From contig CAZABC010000003.1 of NCBI GenBank assembly GCA_964483405.1, positions 62,001 through 126,000 of the forward strand: 64,000 nucleotides of DNA. The letters run 5' to 3'. Shown piece after piece: positions 63,905 to 64,000 of the stretch. Each line of letters opens with the position of its first letter. The first letter of the stretch is position 1. A program made the position numbers and the translations under genes. The notes below the pieces were generated by a model, which had not been told where the DNA came from, did no database searches, and saw only the letters and a program-made list of their open reading frames with translations. Origin of the DNA: CAZABC01 sp964483405. GTDB taxonomy: Bacteria; Chloroflexota; Limnocylindria; Limnocylindrales; CSP1-4.

Positions 63905-64000
63905 GCAGCGGTCGCCACCCGGTCGGCGGTCCGCCGGCGCCGTCCCGGCGCCGAACGACGTGCGATGTCGGGAGCGCGAGGTGCCGTCCCGCAGCGCGGA

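Overview
The window is a dense, very GC-rich bacterial chromosome segment. It carries about 55 protein genes and one tRNA, many ATGA/GTGA start-stop overlaps, and no rRNA, CRISPR array or recognisable insertion sequence. Codon use is uniform throughout. The gene content points to an aerobic heterotroph, most likely Chloroflexota (Limnocylindria/Ellin6529-like soil or freshwater lineages), with Actinobacteria as the alternative: a form II CoxL molybdenum hydroxylase with its accessory genes, several ECF sigma/anti-sigma pairs, a MalT-type (LAL) regulator, double-GNAT acetyltransferases and acyl-CoA metabolism. The taxon is an inference from content and base composition, not from a marker gene.

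Layout. 1-6.2 kb: the start of a secreted fasciclin-domain protein; a small transcription unit with a 28-codon ORF and a strong terminator that sits in front of an ABC exporter (ATPase, small protein, permease); two double-GNAT enzymes around rsgA. 6.4-21.2 kb: a metallo-hydrolase, then two minus-strand blocks for a molybdenum hydroxylase. The accessory block is coxD-coxE-xdhC-(MobA/methyltransferase fusion)-coxG-NAT; the structural block is coxS-coxL-coxM plus a molybdopterin-binding protein. A Phd/VapC toxin-antitoxin module lies between them. 21.4-27.6 kb: two ECF sigma/anti-sigma pairs, a TPR-rhomboid protease, a SRAP protein and an acidic repeat protein. 27.7-35.3 kb: MFS exporter, M16 peptidase pair, a self-regulated ArsR-type repressor with a small partner gene, and a penicillin-binding-protein-like hydrolase. 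35.4-43.9 kb: carA-carB behind a leader with two PyrR-binding loops and a short ORF overlapping carA, a LAL regulator and an ECF sigma. 44-49.3 kb: SHOCT protein, tRNA-Lys(CUU), an aldehyde dehydrogenase, a HemN-like radical SAM enzyme and a 54-residue protein. 49.4-58.1 kb: acyl-CoA catabolism (thiolase, acyl-CoA dehydrogenase, 3-hydroxyacyl-CoA dehydrogenase, MeaB, B12-binding mutase subunit), a cupin-cyclase, and hydrolase-deacetylase-folE. 58.2-63.9 kb: a zincin and a sugar-transport operon whose MalF-type permease is fused to a GT-C membrane glycosyltransferase.

Three points stand out. First, the carA leader has two exact matches to the PyrR loop consensus, the second directly before the Shine-Dalgarno sequence of a 20-codon ORF whose stop overlaps the carA start. 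Second, one polypeptide joins a GT-C glycosyltransferase to an ABC sugar permease. Third, many genes, and the tRNA, have a -10 box only 6-7 bases before the start codon (or before the mature tRNA 5' end), so leaderless transcription appears to be a standard mode here. All functions are read from sequence motifs without database searches.
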